A stretch of DNA of 26,126 nt, from contig SMWC01000057.1 in assembly GCA_004357505.1 (NCBI GenBank), positions 1 to 26,126 on the forward strand, in the 5' to 3' direction. Positions within the stretch are counted from its first letter, which is position 1, and every line of letters begins with the position of its first letter. A program made the translations under genes and the position numbers. The notes under the pieces were generated by a model. It worked only from the letters and a program-made list of their open reading frames with translations. It made no database searches and was not told the DNA's origin. Shown piece after piece: positions 1 to 7,191 of the stretch. The DNA is from Gammaproteobacteria bacterium (GTDB lineage: Bacteria > Pseudomonadota > Gammaproteobacteria > Steroidobacterales > Rariloculaceae).

Positions 1-6
1 CGCGGG

Positions 7-1290
7 CTAACGAGCGCTGATGTCGACGGCACCGCCCATATATGGCCGCAGAACCTCTGGTATCGTCACAGAACCGTCTTCACGTTGATAGTTTTCAAGC
101 ACCGCGATCAAGGCGCGACCCGCAGCGACACCGGAACCATTCAAGGTGTGCACCGGCTCAGGTTTATTGTTGTTGTCGGGATTTCGCCACCGCGCATGCA
201 TACGCCGGGCCTGAAAAGCCTCGCAGTTACTACAGGAAGAGATCTCCCTGTATCGGCCCTGTCCCGGCAGCCACACCTCCAGATCGTAGGTCTTGGCGGC
301 ACCGAAACCAGTGTCGCCGCCGCAAAGGGTCACGACACGATAAGCAAGCCCCAACCGCTGCAGAATCGCCTCGGCGTGCGACAGCAACTCTTCAAGCGCT
401 TCGTAGGAATCCTCCGGCCGCACGATATGCACGAGCTCTACCTTCTCAAACTGATGCTGGCGGATCATTCCGCGCGTGTCTTTGCCGTATGAGCCCGCCT
501 CTGATCGGAAGCATGGCGTGTGGGCCGTCAGTTTTATTGGCAGTTCATCGGGCTCGATGATGGTGTCTCGCGCGAGATTAGTCAGCGGCACCTCCGCAGT
601 GGGTATGAGTCTGAGCCCAGCCTCACCATCAACATGAAACAGATCCGCGTCGAACTTCGGGAGTTGGCCTGTGCCAAATAGAGACTCTTCGTTGACCAGA
701 TATGGAACGTATACCTCACTGTATCCGTGATCGTTAATATGCACATCCAACATAAACTGGATGAGCGCACGCTGAAGTCTCGCCAACTGGCCGCGTAATA
801 CGACGAATCGACTGCCCGAAAGTTTTGCTGCGCTTTCGAAGTCGATGAGCCCGAGATCCTCACCGATAGAAACATGGTCTTTGGATTCGAATTCAAAACT
901 TGGTGGTTCACCCCAGCGGCGAAGCTCCGCGTTACAAGTCTCGTCCGCCCCATCAGGAACTGACTCGTGCAGCAGATTGGGCAAGTTCGACTGGAGGGCC
1001 TCTAAGTCATCCTGCACACTTTGCAGGCGTGCTTCAGTTTCGGATAATTTTTTCGCGAGCTCGCCGACCTCAAGCTTTAAAGGTTCGATGTGTTCGCCGG
1101 CGGCTTTCGCCCGACCGATGGCCTTAGAGCGCTCATTGCGCCCCTGGCGCAGTGTTTCAACTTCGACCTGTAGAGCCTTACGGCTGGACTCAAGCTCCAG
1201 ATACCGCCCTCGATCCAGGACGACACCGCGGCGTGCGAGATTCCGCGCGATGCTGTCAAGGTCACTGCGCAGAAGTCTAGGGTCCAACAT
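7..1290 (-). CDS. serS: Seryl-tRNA synthetase
   Basis: Cytoplasmic class II aminoacyl-tRNA synthetase that charges tRNA-Ser (and tRNA-Sec where present) with serine, using ATP. The N-terminal ~110 residues form the family's long charged helical arm that binds tRNA-Ser. Class II motif 2 is visible as FRSEAGSYGKDTRG and motif 3 near the C-terminus as the conserved block around VLENYQREDG. I chose the ATG at 1290, giving 427 aa beginning MLDPRLLRSDLD, which matches the usual SerS N-terminus and length (~430). An in-frame TTG at 1302 would add four residues. The gene lies 85 bases downstream of the VanZ-like gene, with a terminator candidate between, so it may have its own promoter. In related gammaproteobacteria serS follows lolA and rarA; rarA is not present here. 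Identification is very secure. Confidence 0.98.
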   Translation of the reverse strand: MLDPRLLRSDLDSIARNLARRGVVLDRGRYLELESSRKALQVEVETLRQGRNERSKAIGRAKAAGEHIEPLKLEVGELAKKLSETEARLQSVQDDLEALQSNLPNLLHESVPDGADETCNAELRRWGEPPSFEFESKDHVSIGEDLGLIDFESAAKLSGSRFVVLRGQLARLQRALIQFMLDVHINDHGYSEVYVPYLVNEESLFGTGQLPKFDADLFHVDGEAGLRLIPTAEVPLTNLARDTIIEPDELPIKLTAHTPCFRSEAGSYGKDTRGMIRQHQFEKVELVHIVRPEDSYEALEELLSHAEAILQRLGLAYRVVTLCGGDTGFGAAKTYDLEVWLPGQGRYREISSCSNCEAFQARRMHARWRNPDNNNKPEPVHTLNGSGVAAGRALIAVLENYQREDGSVTIPEVLRPYMGGAVDISAR

Positions 1291-1355
1291 GGCTAGTGGC
1301 AATTCCCTGCAGACCGCGCCTTGTCTTGGTTCATCTGGGTAGCTCTGTACTCGTC

Positions 1356-1379
1356 AAAAAAACCTAGTTGGACCACTAG
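1356..1379 (-). terminator. Candidate intrinsic terminator after the vanZ-like gene
   Basis: On the minus strand a 5-bp stem (CTAGT/ACTAG, six-base loop, 1364-1379) overlaps the vanZ-like stop codon and is followed after one base by a run of seven T (1362-1356). The stem is short, so the strength is uncertain. The position is right for ending the ftsK-lolA-vanZ transcript before serS. Confidence 0.4.
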
Positions 1380-1765
1380 TTATGGTACCCCAATCGGCTC
1401 TCGATACGCTGACACCAACCTGCGAGCAACCAGAACGAGAGGCCGAAACCGATGAGCACGCCCGTCGCGTTCGCCACGAGATCGCCTGTCTCGAAGAAGC
1501 GGTATGGCAGTCTGAACTGAATCAGCTCAAGCACCAAACCAAGAGCCAGTAAAATCACAGCGACGATTCCATGGTACCGAGGCGCGTAGAGCCCGGAGAA
1601 CCAGATCATCAATAGACAATAGCTAGCAGCGTGTACAATCTTATCGCCCCACGCGAGGTCTATCGTGACAATCACAACGCTTGGGAAAACACTCGCCGCA
1701 ACAACACACACGACCAATACCAAACCGCACGACAGCCATAGCCAGGGATATCTAAGAGGTAACAC
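1376..1765 (-). CDS. VanZ-like integral membrane protein
   Basis: A 129-aa inner-membrane protein with about four hydrophobic segments (roughly residues 8-28, 40-60, 64-82 and 103-118). The pattern is that of the VanZ-like family: WGDKIVHAASYCLLMIWF near the second segment, then a conserved LELIQFRLPYR stretch followed by FETGDLVANATGVLIG. VanZ itself gives low-level teicoplanin resistance in enterococci, but most chromosomal members have no known function and I assign none. The start is GTG at 1765, eight bases after the lolA stop, with a GAGGT ribosome-binding site about 10 bases upstream, so it is almost certainly cotranscribed with ftsK and lolA. It occupies the place where many relatives carry rarA. 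Family assignment is good; role unknown. Confidence 0.85.
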   Translation of the reverse strand: MLPLRYPWLWLSCGLVLVVCVVAASVFPSVVIVTIDLAWGDKIVHAASYCLLMIWFSGLYAPRYHGIVAVILLALGLVLELIQFRLPYRFFETGDLVANATGVLIGFGLSFWLLAGWCQRIESRLGYHN

Positions 1766-1773
1766 GACGCACG

Positions 1774-2487
1774 TTACCTCGGTTTGCCAATCACATCGAC
1801 CCCATCCGGCGGATCAAAAGAGAATAGATCGGCAGCAAAATCCTGATTGATATCCACTTCCGAGAAATCTATTCGTATAAGTTGATCCAGGCCATCAATC
1901 AATTCGAGGCGAGCAAGCTCACCATTTCGAAAACCGATCAGAATCGAACGAAAGTCTGAGCCTGAGAGTCTAGGCGCCAGATGTACCCAACTCAGCCCGT
2001 CCTCTGTAAAGCTCTCTAGCGTCTCGAAGCCATCCCGCACCGGCTGATCGCCACTTAAAAGCATGGCCGGTGTCGCCTCGATGATGGCACTCAAAGGTGT
2101 AACGGTCGCCTGGGCTAACTCGACGTCGTATATCCACAGATTTTCGCCGTCCGCGAGAACAAGCTGCTCAATAGGTTCCCGGTAGCGCCACAGGAACTGG
2201 TTCGGGCGCTGTAGTGACAAACTGCCCGTCGCGATCTCCATGAGTTGTTCGTCGGCACCCCGAAGTTCTTGATAGAACTCCGCCTGCAGGGTCTGCACCT
2301 CGTCTAGAAAGTTCTGCAGATGTTCTTCGCCTGTAAGCGCGTCAGCCAAATCCGCGGGCTGAGGCCAAGCCGATTCACAAGCAATCAGCGCCGCGCCGAC
2401 AAATAAAAGAAACTGGTGGATGCTAGTCGTCGCTCGGTGGCGGCGGCGCCAACACTTCCCTGAATCCGTTCGTTTGCAAACTTCCAA
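1774..2487 (-). CDS. lolA: Outer-membrane lipoprotein carrier protein LolA
   Basis: Periplasmic chaperone that receives lipoproteins from the LolCDE ABC transporter and passes them to LolB at the outer membrane. The mature part shows the LolA pattern: an N-terminal helix containing LQNFLDEVQTLQAEFYQ, then RPNQFLWRYREP and LVLADGENLWIYDVELAQ, typical of its incomplete beta-barrel. The only initiator codon in frame before the signal peptide is TTG at 2487, inside the 3' end of ftsK (65-base overlap). It is preceded by a GGAGGAGG sequence (2497-2504, 9-base spacing), although that run also encodes conserved FtsK residues. The resulting N-terminus (237 aa in all) is long and basic (RRRHR) before a hydrophobic stretch FLLFVGAALIA. 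That stretch ends in LIAC, which fits a lipobox; this is unusual because LolA is normally soluble. Family call is strong; exact start and signal type are inferred. Confidence 0.9.
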   Translation of the reverse strand: MEVCKRTDSGKCWRRRHRATTSIHQFLLFVGAALIACESAWPQPADLADALTGEEHLQNFLDEVQTLQAEFYQELRGADEQLMEIATGSLSLQRPNQFLWRYREPIEQLVLADGENLWIYDVELAQATVTPLSAIIEATPAMLLSGDQPVRDGFETLESFTEDGLSWVHLAPRLSGSDFRSILIGFRNGELARLELIDGLDQLIRIDFSEVDINQDFAADLFSFDPPDGVDVIGKPR

Positions 2488-4717
2488 CGATGCCGGCCTC
2501 CTCCATGGTTTCCACCATCCGAGCTGCGCGGTTATAACCGATCTTCAGGCGACGCTGGACGCTGGAAATTGACGCCTTACGGGTTTGCGTCACGATCCGT
2601 ACCGCCTGATCGTAAAGCGGATCCTGTTCGCCGTCCAACGCCCGCATCGTCATAGAATCGATTCCGGGGACATCGCCACTCGGGCCGGACAGAATTTCAT
2701 CAATAAATGCAGGCGTTCCCGTACCGCGTATATCCCTCACCACGGAGTGCACCTCGTTGTCGGATACGAAGGCACCGTGGATCCGAGTCGGGATCGACGT
2801 ACCGGGCGGCAGGAACAGCATGTCCCCGTGACCCAGCAGTTGTTCAGCGCCCATCTGATCGAGAATCGTCCGCGAGTCCACCTTTGCGGACACCTGGAAG
2901 GCCATCCGGGCCGGAATATTGGCCTTAATCAGCCCGGTAATGACATCAACCGACGGCCGTTGCGTCGCTATGATCATATGGATCCCTGACGCTCTAGCTT
3001 TCTGCGCGAGTCTTGCGATGAGTTCCTCTACTTTCTTGCCCACCATCATCATCATGTCCGCCAGTTCGTCGATGATGACGACGATATACGGTAAGGGCTG
3101 CAACTCTGGCGGTTTCTCGTCGCTGCCTTCCGGAACTGTGAACGTGGGATCGGGAATGGGCGTCCCGTAGTCCAGCGCCCTTTTAACCTTGCGGTTGTAA
3201 CTGGTAAGGTGCCGTACGCCCAGCCCTGCCATCAACGTATAACGTCGCTCCATCTCAGCGACGCACCAGCGCAATGCATTCGCCGCCTCCTTCATGTTCG
3301 TCACGACCGGCGCGAGCAGGTGAGGAATGCCCTCATAGACTGAGAGCTCCAACATCTTCGGATCGATCATGATGAGCCTGACGTGTTCCGGCGAGGCTTT
3401 ATACAAGAGGCTCAAGACCATCGCGTTGAGCGCCACGGATTTACCCGAGCCCGTCGTGCCGGCGATCAGCAGGTGGGGCATCTTTGCGAGGTCGGCAACG
3501 ACCGGCTGCCCACCAATGTCTTTGCCGAGCGCCAGAGTCAGCGGGGAGCTTAGGTCATCGTAAACCCTTGATTTGATGATTTCCCCCAACGCGACCATCT
3601 CACGAACCTCATTAGGAATTTCGAGTCCGACATACGGCTTGCCGGGAATGATCTCTACGACTCGCACACTGACGGTGGACAGCGAGCGGGCCAGGTCCTT
3701 GGACAGATTCGTGATCTGGTTCACCTTTACTCCGGGCGCGGGTTTCAACTCGAAGCGGGTCACGACCGGCCCCGGGCGCACGGACACGACTTCAGCTTCG
3801 ACACCGAAATCCGCAAGCTTCAGTTCGACGAGCCGAGACATCGCTGCCAATGCCTCTTGCGAATATCCGCCTTCCCGTTGCGGCGGATCGTCCAGCAAAG
3901 CTAGCGCCGGAAGTTCCGATGATGCAGGCGGTTCAAAAAGCGGCACCTGCCGCTCCCGTTCCAGCCTGGCGCTGGATTCTACCGATTCAAATAACGGCTC
4001 GATTTTCGGCGCATTCAGCTTCGATTTCGAGCGGCTCCGCGTGACAAGCTCATGGCGTTGTTGCTTGGCACGGCGGCCTGCAAGCCACACCTGGATGCGA
4101 CCGACTGCGATCTCAGCCGCACCAATCGTCGCGAGGACACCGCGTCCTGTTCTATCCATTACCGCCAGCCACGAGACTCCGGTGGCCAAAGACACCGCCG
4201 CAAGCCAGATGACCAGCAGCAGTACGGTGGCGCCGAGAAGCCCGAGGATCTGCTCCAACCCCGCGCCGACGAGCTGACCGACAATACCGCCCGCCGTCTC
4301 CCTCAGGCCGGGGACCAGAAAGTGCAGTGTGGCAAGACCACAGCTGGCCGCGAGCATCAGAATGAAGCCGCCGCTCCGCCACAGCAGTGCCGAGCGACTC
4401 ACGCGGTCACGGTAATTACGGCCTTTAAAGACCACCAGGCCGGCCAAAAGAACCAGCGCCGGAAACAGGTAAGCCGGCGCGCCAAACAACAGATAGGCGA
4501 TATCAGCAAACCACGCGCCCGCTGGTCCCATGCGGTTTTGCACCATCTGGTTATCGCCGGAAACGCTGAAGGCCAGATCTGTCGCGTGATAGCTCGCGAG
4601 CGCGAGGAAAAAGATAACGGCGAGGCCCGCGCAGAGCCACAACGCCGATTCCCTTAAGCCCCGGATTCGTGGGACGAAGTAGGGCTGGGCCGCGCTGTTG
4701 GGGTTCGCTCTGCTCAA
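2423..4717 (-). CDS. ftsK: DNA translocase FtsK
   Basis: Septum-anchored DNA pump that clears chromosome ends from the division site and activates XerCD recombination at dif. In order: an N-terminal membrane domain with about four transmembrane helices (first ~200 residues), a short charged linker (~80 residues, far shorter than the ~600-residue linker of E. coli FtsK), the alpha/beta motor with Walker A GTTGSGKS at ~421-428 and Walker B IVVIIDE ending near D550, and a C-terminal winged-helix gamma domain (SISSVQRRLKIGYNRAARM) that reads KOPS sequences. Length 764 aa, typical for short-linker FtsK/SpoIIIE proteins. The start is TTG at 4717; an in-frame TAG two codons upstream and no nearby alternative make it the likely initiator. 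First gene of an operon with lolA and the VanZ-like gene, divergent from the COG3146-type gene. Confidence 0.97.
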   Translation of the reverse strand: MSRANPNSAAQPYFVPRIRGLRESALWLCAGLAVIFFLALASYHATDLAFSVSGDNQMVQNRMGPAGAWFADIAYLLFGAPAYLFPALVLLAGLVVFKGRNYRDRVSRSALLWRSGGFILMLAASCGLATLHFLVPGLRETAGGIVGQLVGAGLEQILGLLGATVLLLVIWLAAVSLATGVSWLAVMDRTGRGVLATIGAAEIAVGRIQVWLAGRRAKQQRHELVTRSRSKSKLNAPKIEPLFESVESSARLERERQVPLFEPPASSELPALALLDDPPQREGGYSQEALAAMSRLVELKLADFGVEAEVVSVRPGPVVTRFELKPAPGVKVNQITNLSKDLARSLSTVSVRVVEIIPGKPYVGLEIPNEVREMVALGEIIKSRVYDDLSSPLTLALGKDIGGQPVVADLAKMPHLLIAGTTGSGKSVALNAMVLSLLYKASPEHVRLIMIDPKMLELSVYEGIPHLLAPVVTNMKEAANALRWCVAEMERRYTLMAGLGVRHLTSYNRKVKRALDYGTPIPDPTFTVPEGSDEKPPELQPLPYIVVIIDELADMMMMVGKKVEELIARLAQKARASGIHMIIATQRPSVDVITGLIKANIPARMAFQVSAKVDSRTILDQMGAEQLLGHGDMLFLPPGTSIPTRIHGAFVSDNEVHSVVRDIRGTGTPAFIDEILSGPSGDVPGIDSMTMRALDGEQDPLYDQAVRIVTQTRKASISSVQRRLKIGYNRAARMVETMEEAGIVGSLQTNGFREVLAPPPPSDD

Positions 4718-4749
4718 GTTCTACCCGAATATGTCAAGTTAAGGTGCTG

Positions 4750-4755
4750 ATTATA
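4750..4755 (-). promoter_or_regulatory. Candidate -10 element for ftsK
   Basis: A perfect TATAAT lies on the minus strand 32 bases before the ftsK start codon. That would give a leader of about 25 nt. No convincing -35 hexamer is seen at 16-18 bases spacing, so this is only a candidate. Confidence 0.3.
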
Positions 4756-4944
4756 CACACACTCGCCCCGTGCACAGCCCCCGCGACAAGAGATTGGCGG
4801 CGCCCGATAGCTTACGCAACGCCGCCCCTATCCGCGCAGCTGTTGGCACCGGAAACGCATTGGGTAACCTGGTTATAGTACTCCTCGGCACCGGAGCGAC
4901 TCGTTAGCGGTTCCGGCTAAACGCAGGAGTTATGCCTGAATCGT

Positions 4945-6108
4945 ATGAATGTCCAAGTGCATCGCGACACCGGAATCCTGAATGTCGCGCCGGCCGCGTG
5001 GAACGCGCTTGCCGGCGACTCGCCGTTCCTACGGCACGAATTTCTTGCGGCATTGGAAAGAACCGGCTGTGTTGGTGGTGAGACGTCGTGGCAACCGAGT
5101 CATCTGACGGTAGTTGATGCGGCAGGCGAATTGCTGGGCGCATTACCCCTTTATATCAAGCACGACTCCAGAGGGGAGTTTGTCTTCGACTGGAGCTGGG
5201 CCGACGCCTACGCACAGGCGGGTCTTTCATACTATCCGAAGCTTGTCAGCGCAGTCCCGTTTACACCGGCAACCGGGCAACGAATCTTGGTTGCAGCGCA
5301 TGCGGACTTTTCAACCGTCGCGAGCGCTCTGATCGGCGCAGCCCGGGAGCTCGGCGCCGAACTCGGCGCGTCATCGCTGCACGTGCTCTTCCCTACTGAG
5401 GCCCAGCGTAATTATCTGGCTGGCGAAGGCCTGCTGACGCGGAAGAGTTGTCAATTTCATTGGCGCAATGATGGCTACCAGAGCTTCGACGATTTTCTAG
5501 CTCGATTCAGCTCCGCAAAACGCAAGAAAGCCCGCCGGGAACGGCGCCGCATAGCCGAAGCGAAAATTCAGTTCCAGCATCTCCAGGGCGACGAACTGGG
5601 ACCCGAAGACTGGGACACAGTATTCAAGTTCTACGCGCATACTTTCCTGCGACGCGGCCGCACTCCTTACCTCAATCGTGCGTTCTTCGCCGATATCTCA
5701 ACAACCATGCCGGAGAGCCTGGTCGTGATACTCGCACGCTTCGAAGGCCAGCCCATTGCGGCGGCGATCTGTTTTCGTAGTAGTGACACTCTGTACGGAC
5801 GCTACTGGGGCAGCCTCGCGGATTTTCACAGCCTGCACTTTGAGACATGCTACTACCAGGGCATCGACTACTGCATCAGAGAGGGGCTGAGCCGATTCGA
5901 GCCGGGCACACAAGGAGAACACAAGATCAGCCGGGGCTTCACGCCCATAGCGACCTGGTCGAACCATTGGATCATCGATCCGGAGTTCGGTCATGCCGTC
6001 GCAGAATTTCTGGACCGCGAGCGGTTGCATGTGGAAGCCTATATGGAGGAACTTGCTGCGCACGCACCCTATCGGCGGGATCTGCAGGACACGACTCCAT
6101 CCCGATGA
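4945..6108 (+). CDS. COG3146-type protein, FemAB/GNAT-like acyltransferase fold
   Basis: A 387-aa soluble protein of the family annotated variously as DUF482, COG3146, 'peptidogalycan biosynthesis/recognition' or GNAT-family N-acetyltransferase. Recognisable features are SPFLRHEFLAALE near the N-terminus, the DWSWADAYAQAGLSYYPKL block, the basic segment KRKKARRERRRIAEA (~residues 191-205) and the C-terminal ERFEPGTQGEHK-like stretch (here SRFEPGTQGEHKISRGF). The fold is thought to be related to FemAB/GNAT acyltransferases, but substrate and reaction are not established. The start ATG at 4945 follows an in-frame stop at 4918; its AGGAG (4925-4929) is 15 bases away, which is long. It lies 31 bases before aat and is probably cotranscribed with it, in the place where Pseudomonas-type genomes carry trxB between ftsK and aat. 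Confidence 0.85.
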   Translation: MNVQVHRDTGILNVAPAAWNALAGDSPFLRHEFLAALERTGCVGGETSWQPSHLTVVDAAGELLGALPLYIKHDSRGEFVFDWSWADAYAQAGLSYYPKLVSAVPFTPATGQRILVAAHADFSTVASALIGAARELGAELGASSLHVLFPTEAQRNYLAGEGLLTRKSCQFHWRNDGYQSFDDFLARFSSAKRKKARRERRRIAEAKIQFQHLQGDELGPEDWDTVFKFYAHTFLRRGRTPYLNRAFFADISTTMPESLVVILARFEGQPIAAAICFRSSDTLYGRYWGSLADFHSLHFETCYYQGIDYCIREGLSRFEPGTQGEHKISRGFTPIATWSNHWIIDPEFGHAVAEFLDRERLHVEAYMEELAAHAPYRRDLQDTTPSR

Positions 6109-6139
6109 GAAGCACACATACCGACAATGAGTGCCGACC

Positions 6140-6874
6140 ATGACTAGCCCGCGCTGGCTGGCCGTCACCGACGCCCCCGACGATTTCCCACCGGCCGGGG
6201 AAGCGCTGACCGAACCAAACGGGCTGCTCGCCATGGGCGGCGATCTGAGTCCACAGCGGCTGTTGGCCGCATACACTCAGGGCATCTTTCCGTGGTATGA
6301 GCTCGGTCAACCGATCCTCTGGTGGTCGCCCGACCCGCGAGCCGTACTCTGGCCGGAGAATCTCCACGTCTCGAGACGCCTGCAACGCACACGACGCCGC
6401 TCCAGTCTCAGTCTGACTTGCGATCAAGCATTCGCCACCGTGGTCGAGTGTTGTGCTGAGCCACGTCGTTACGCCGAGAGCACTTGGATCACCGGCGAGA
6501 TGAGCGATGCGTACAACGCTCTGCATCGGCTTGGCTGGGCCCACTCTTTCGAGGCCTGGCAGGACGACGAACTCGTAGGCGGGCTGTACGGCGTCGCCAT
6601 TGGCCGAGTATTTTTCGGTGAGTCCATGTTCTCGCGAACGACGAATGCGTCGAAGATCGCGCTGATTACCGCAGTCAACTACCTCCGAGCCAGGGACTTC
6701 GCGCTGCTAGATTGCCAGATATGGTCGAGTCACCTGCAAACTCTTGGCGCGACAACCCTACCGAGATCCGTCTTCCTGCAACAGATCGACGAACTATGCC
6801 GTCCGCCGGGCAGCCCGGGCTCATGGGCGAAGGATTTTGAAGAATCCAGCGGGGACCAGACTCGTCTCGGGTAG
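6140..6874 (+). CDS. aat: Leucyl/phenylalanyl-tRNA--protein transferase
   Basis: Cytoplasmic enzyme that transfers Leu or Phe from aminoacyl-tRNA to N-terminal Lys or Arg of proteins, creating an N-degron recognised by ClpS. Family signatures are all present: EPNGLLAMGGDLSP, then GIFPWYE, ILWWSPDPRAVLWP, the GGLYGVAIGRVFFGESMFSR block and the ALLDCQ motif before HLQTLGA. The ATG at 6140 gives 244 aa beginning MTSPRWLAV; an in-frame GTG at 6131 would add three residues and neither has a clear ribosome-binding site. It is followed by infA, and clpA-clpS lies convergently just beyond, so tagging enzyme, adaptor and unfoldase are within 3.7 kb. The second N-degron transferase gene (ate/bpt), which often sits between aat and infA, is not here. 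Confidence 0.97.
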   Translation: MTSPRWLAVTDAPDDFPPAGEALTEPNGLLAMGGDLSPQRLLAAYTQGIFPWYELGQPILWWSPDPRAVLWPENLHVSRRLQRTRRRSSLSLTCDQAFATVVECCAEPRRYAESTWITGEMSDAYNALHRLGWAHSFEAWQDDELVGGLYGVAIGRVFFGESMFSRTTNASKIALITAVNYLRARDFALLDCQIWSSHLQTLGATTLPRSVFLQQIDELCRPPGSPGSWAKDFEESSGDQTRLG

Positions 6875-6892
6875 CAGGTTAGCTAGCCTGCT
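6873..6892. repeat. Near-perfect 20-base palindrome between aat and infA
   Basis: AGCAGG and CCTGCT flank a TAGCTA core directly after the aat stop codon; nine of ten base pairs match, the tenth being a T/G. No T-run follows, so it is not an obvious intrinsic terminator. It could be a protein-binding site or an RNA hairpin in the aat-infA spacer. Confidence 0.4.
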
Positions 6893-6966
6893 CGGTGGCG
6901 TCGTTGCGGGAGTCTCGTAGGATGTGTAACAATTCGGCGCCGCAGTCGGCAGGTAACCGTTACAGT

Positions 6967-7185
6967 ATGGCCAAAGAAGAAGCAATCCAGATGGAAGGCG
7001 TGGTATCAGAAACGCTACCCAATACCACTTTCCGTGTCGAGCTCGAAAATGGCCACATCGTCACTGCCCATATCTCGGGCAAGATGCGCAAGAACTACAT
7101 TCGAATTCTCAAGGGCGATCAAGTCACAGTCGAGTTGACACCCTACGATCTCACCAAGGGGCGCATCATTTACCGCTCCCGGTAG
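6967..7185 (+). CDS. infA: Translation initiation factor IF-1
   Basis: A 72-aa OB-fold protein that binds the ribosomal A site during initiation and cooperates with IF-2 and IF-3. The sequence beginning MAKEEAIQMEGVVSETLPNT, with ENGHIVTAHISGKMRKNYIRI and the ending DLTKGRIIYRSR, is near-identical to the family consensus. The open frame extends upstream to 6895, but the ATG at 6967 gives the conserved start and exact usual length, so the earlier codons are leader. It lies 92 bases after aat and converges with clpA with only six bases between the stop codons. A small hairpin (CCGCT/AGCGG, 7173-7188) covers its stop codon but has no T-tract. Confidence 0.98.
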   Translation: MAKEEAIQMEGVVSETLPNTTFRVELENGHIVTAHISGKMRKNYIRILKGDQVTVELTPYDLTKGRIIYRSR

Positions 7186-7191
7186 CGGGGT

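Noticed and set aside
3573..4277. A 234-codon open frame on the plus strand opposite ftsK
   Set aside because: It lies entirely antisense to a clear ftsK, has a low-complexity Ser/Arg/Thr-rich translation and matches no family I know.
4718..4944. A small gene in the ftsK/COG3146 divergent gap
   Set aside because: No frame with a plausible start, ribosome-binding site and familiar motif; it holds only the ftsK -10 candidate and leader sequence.
7173..7188. Hairpin over the infA stop codon as a terminator shared with clpA
   Set aside because: Only a 5-bp stem and no T-run on either strand; kept as a remark under infA.
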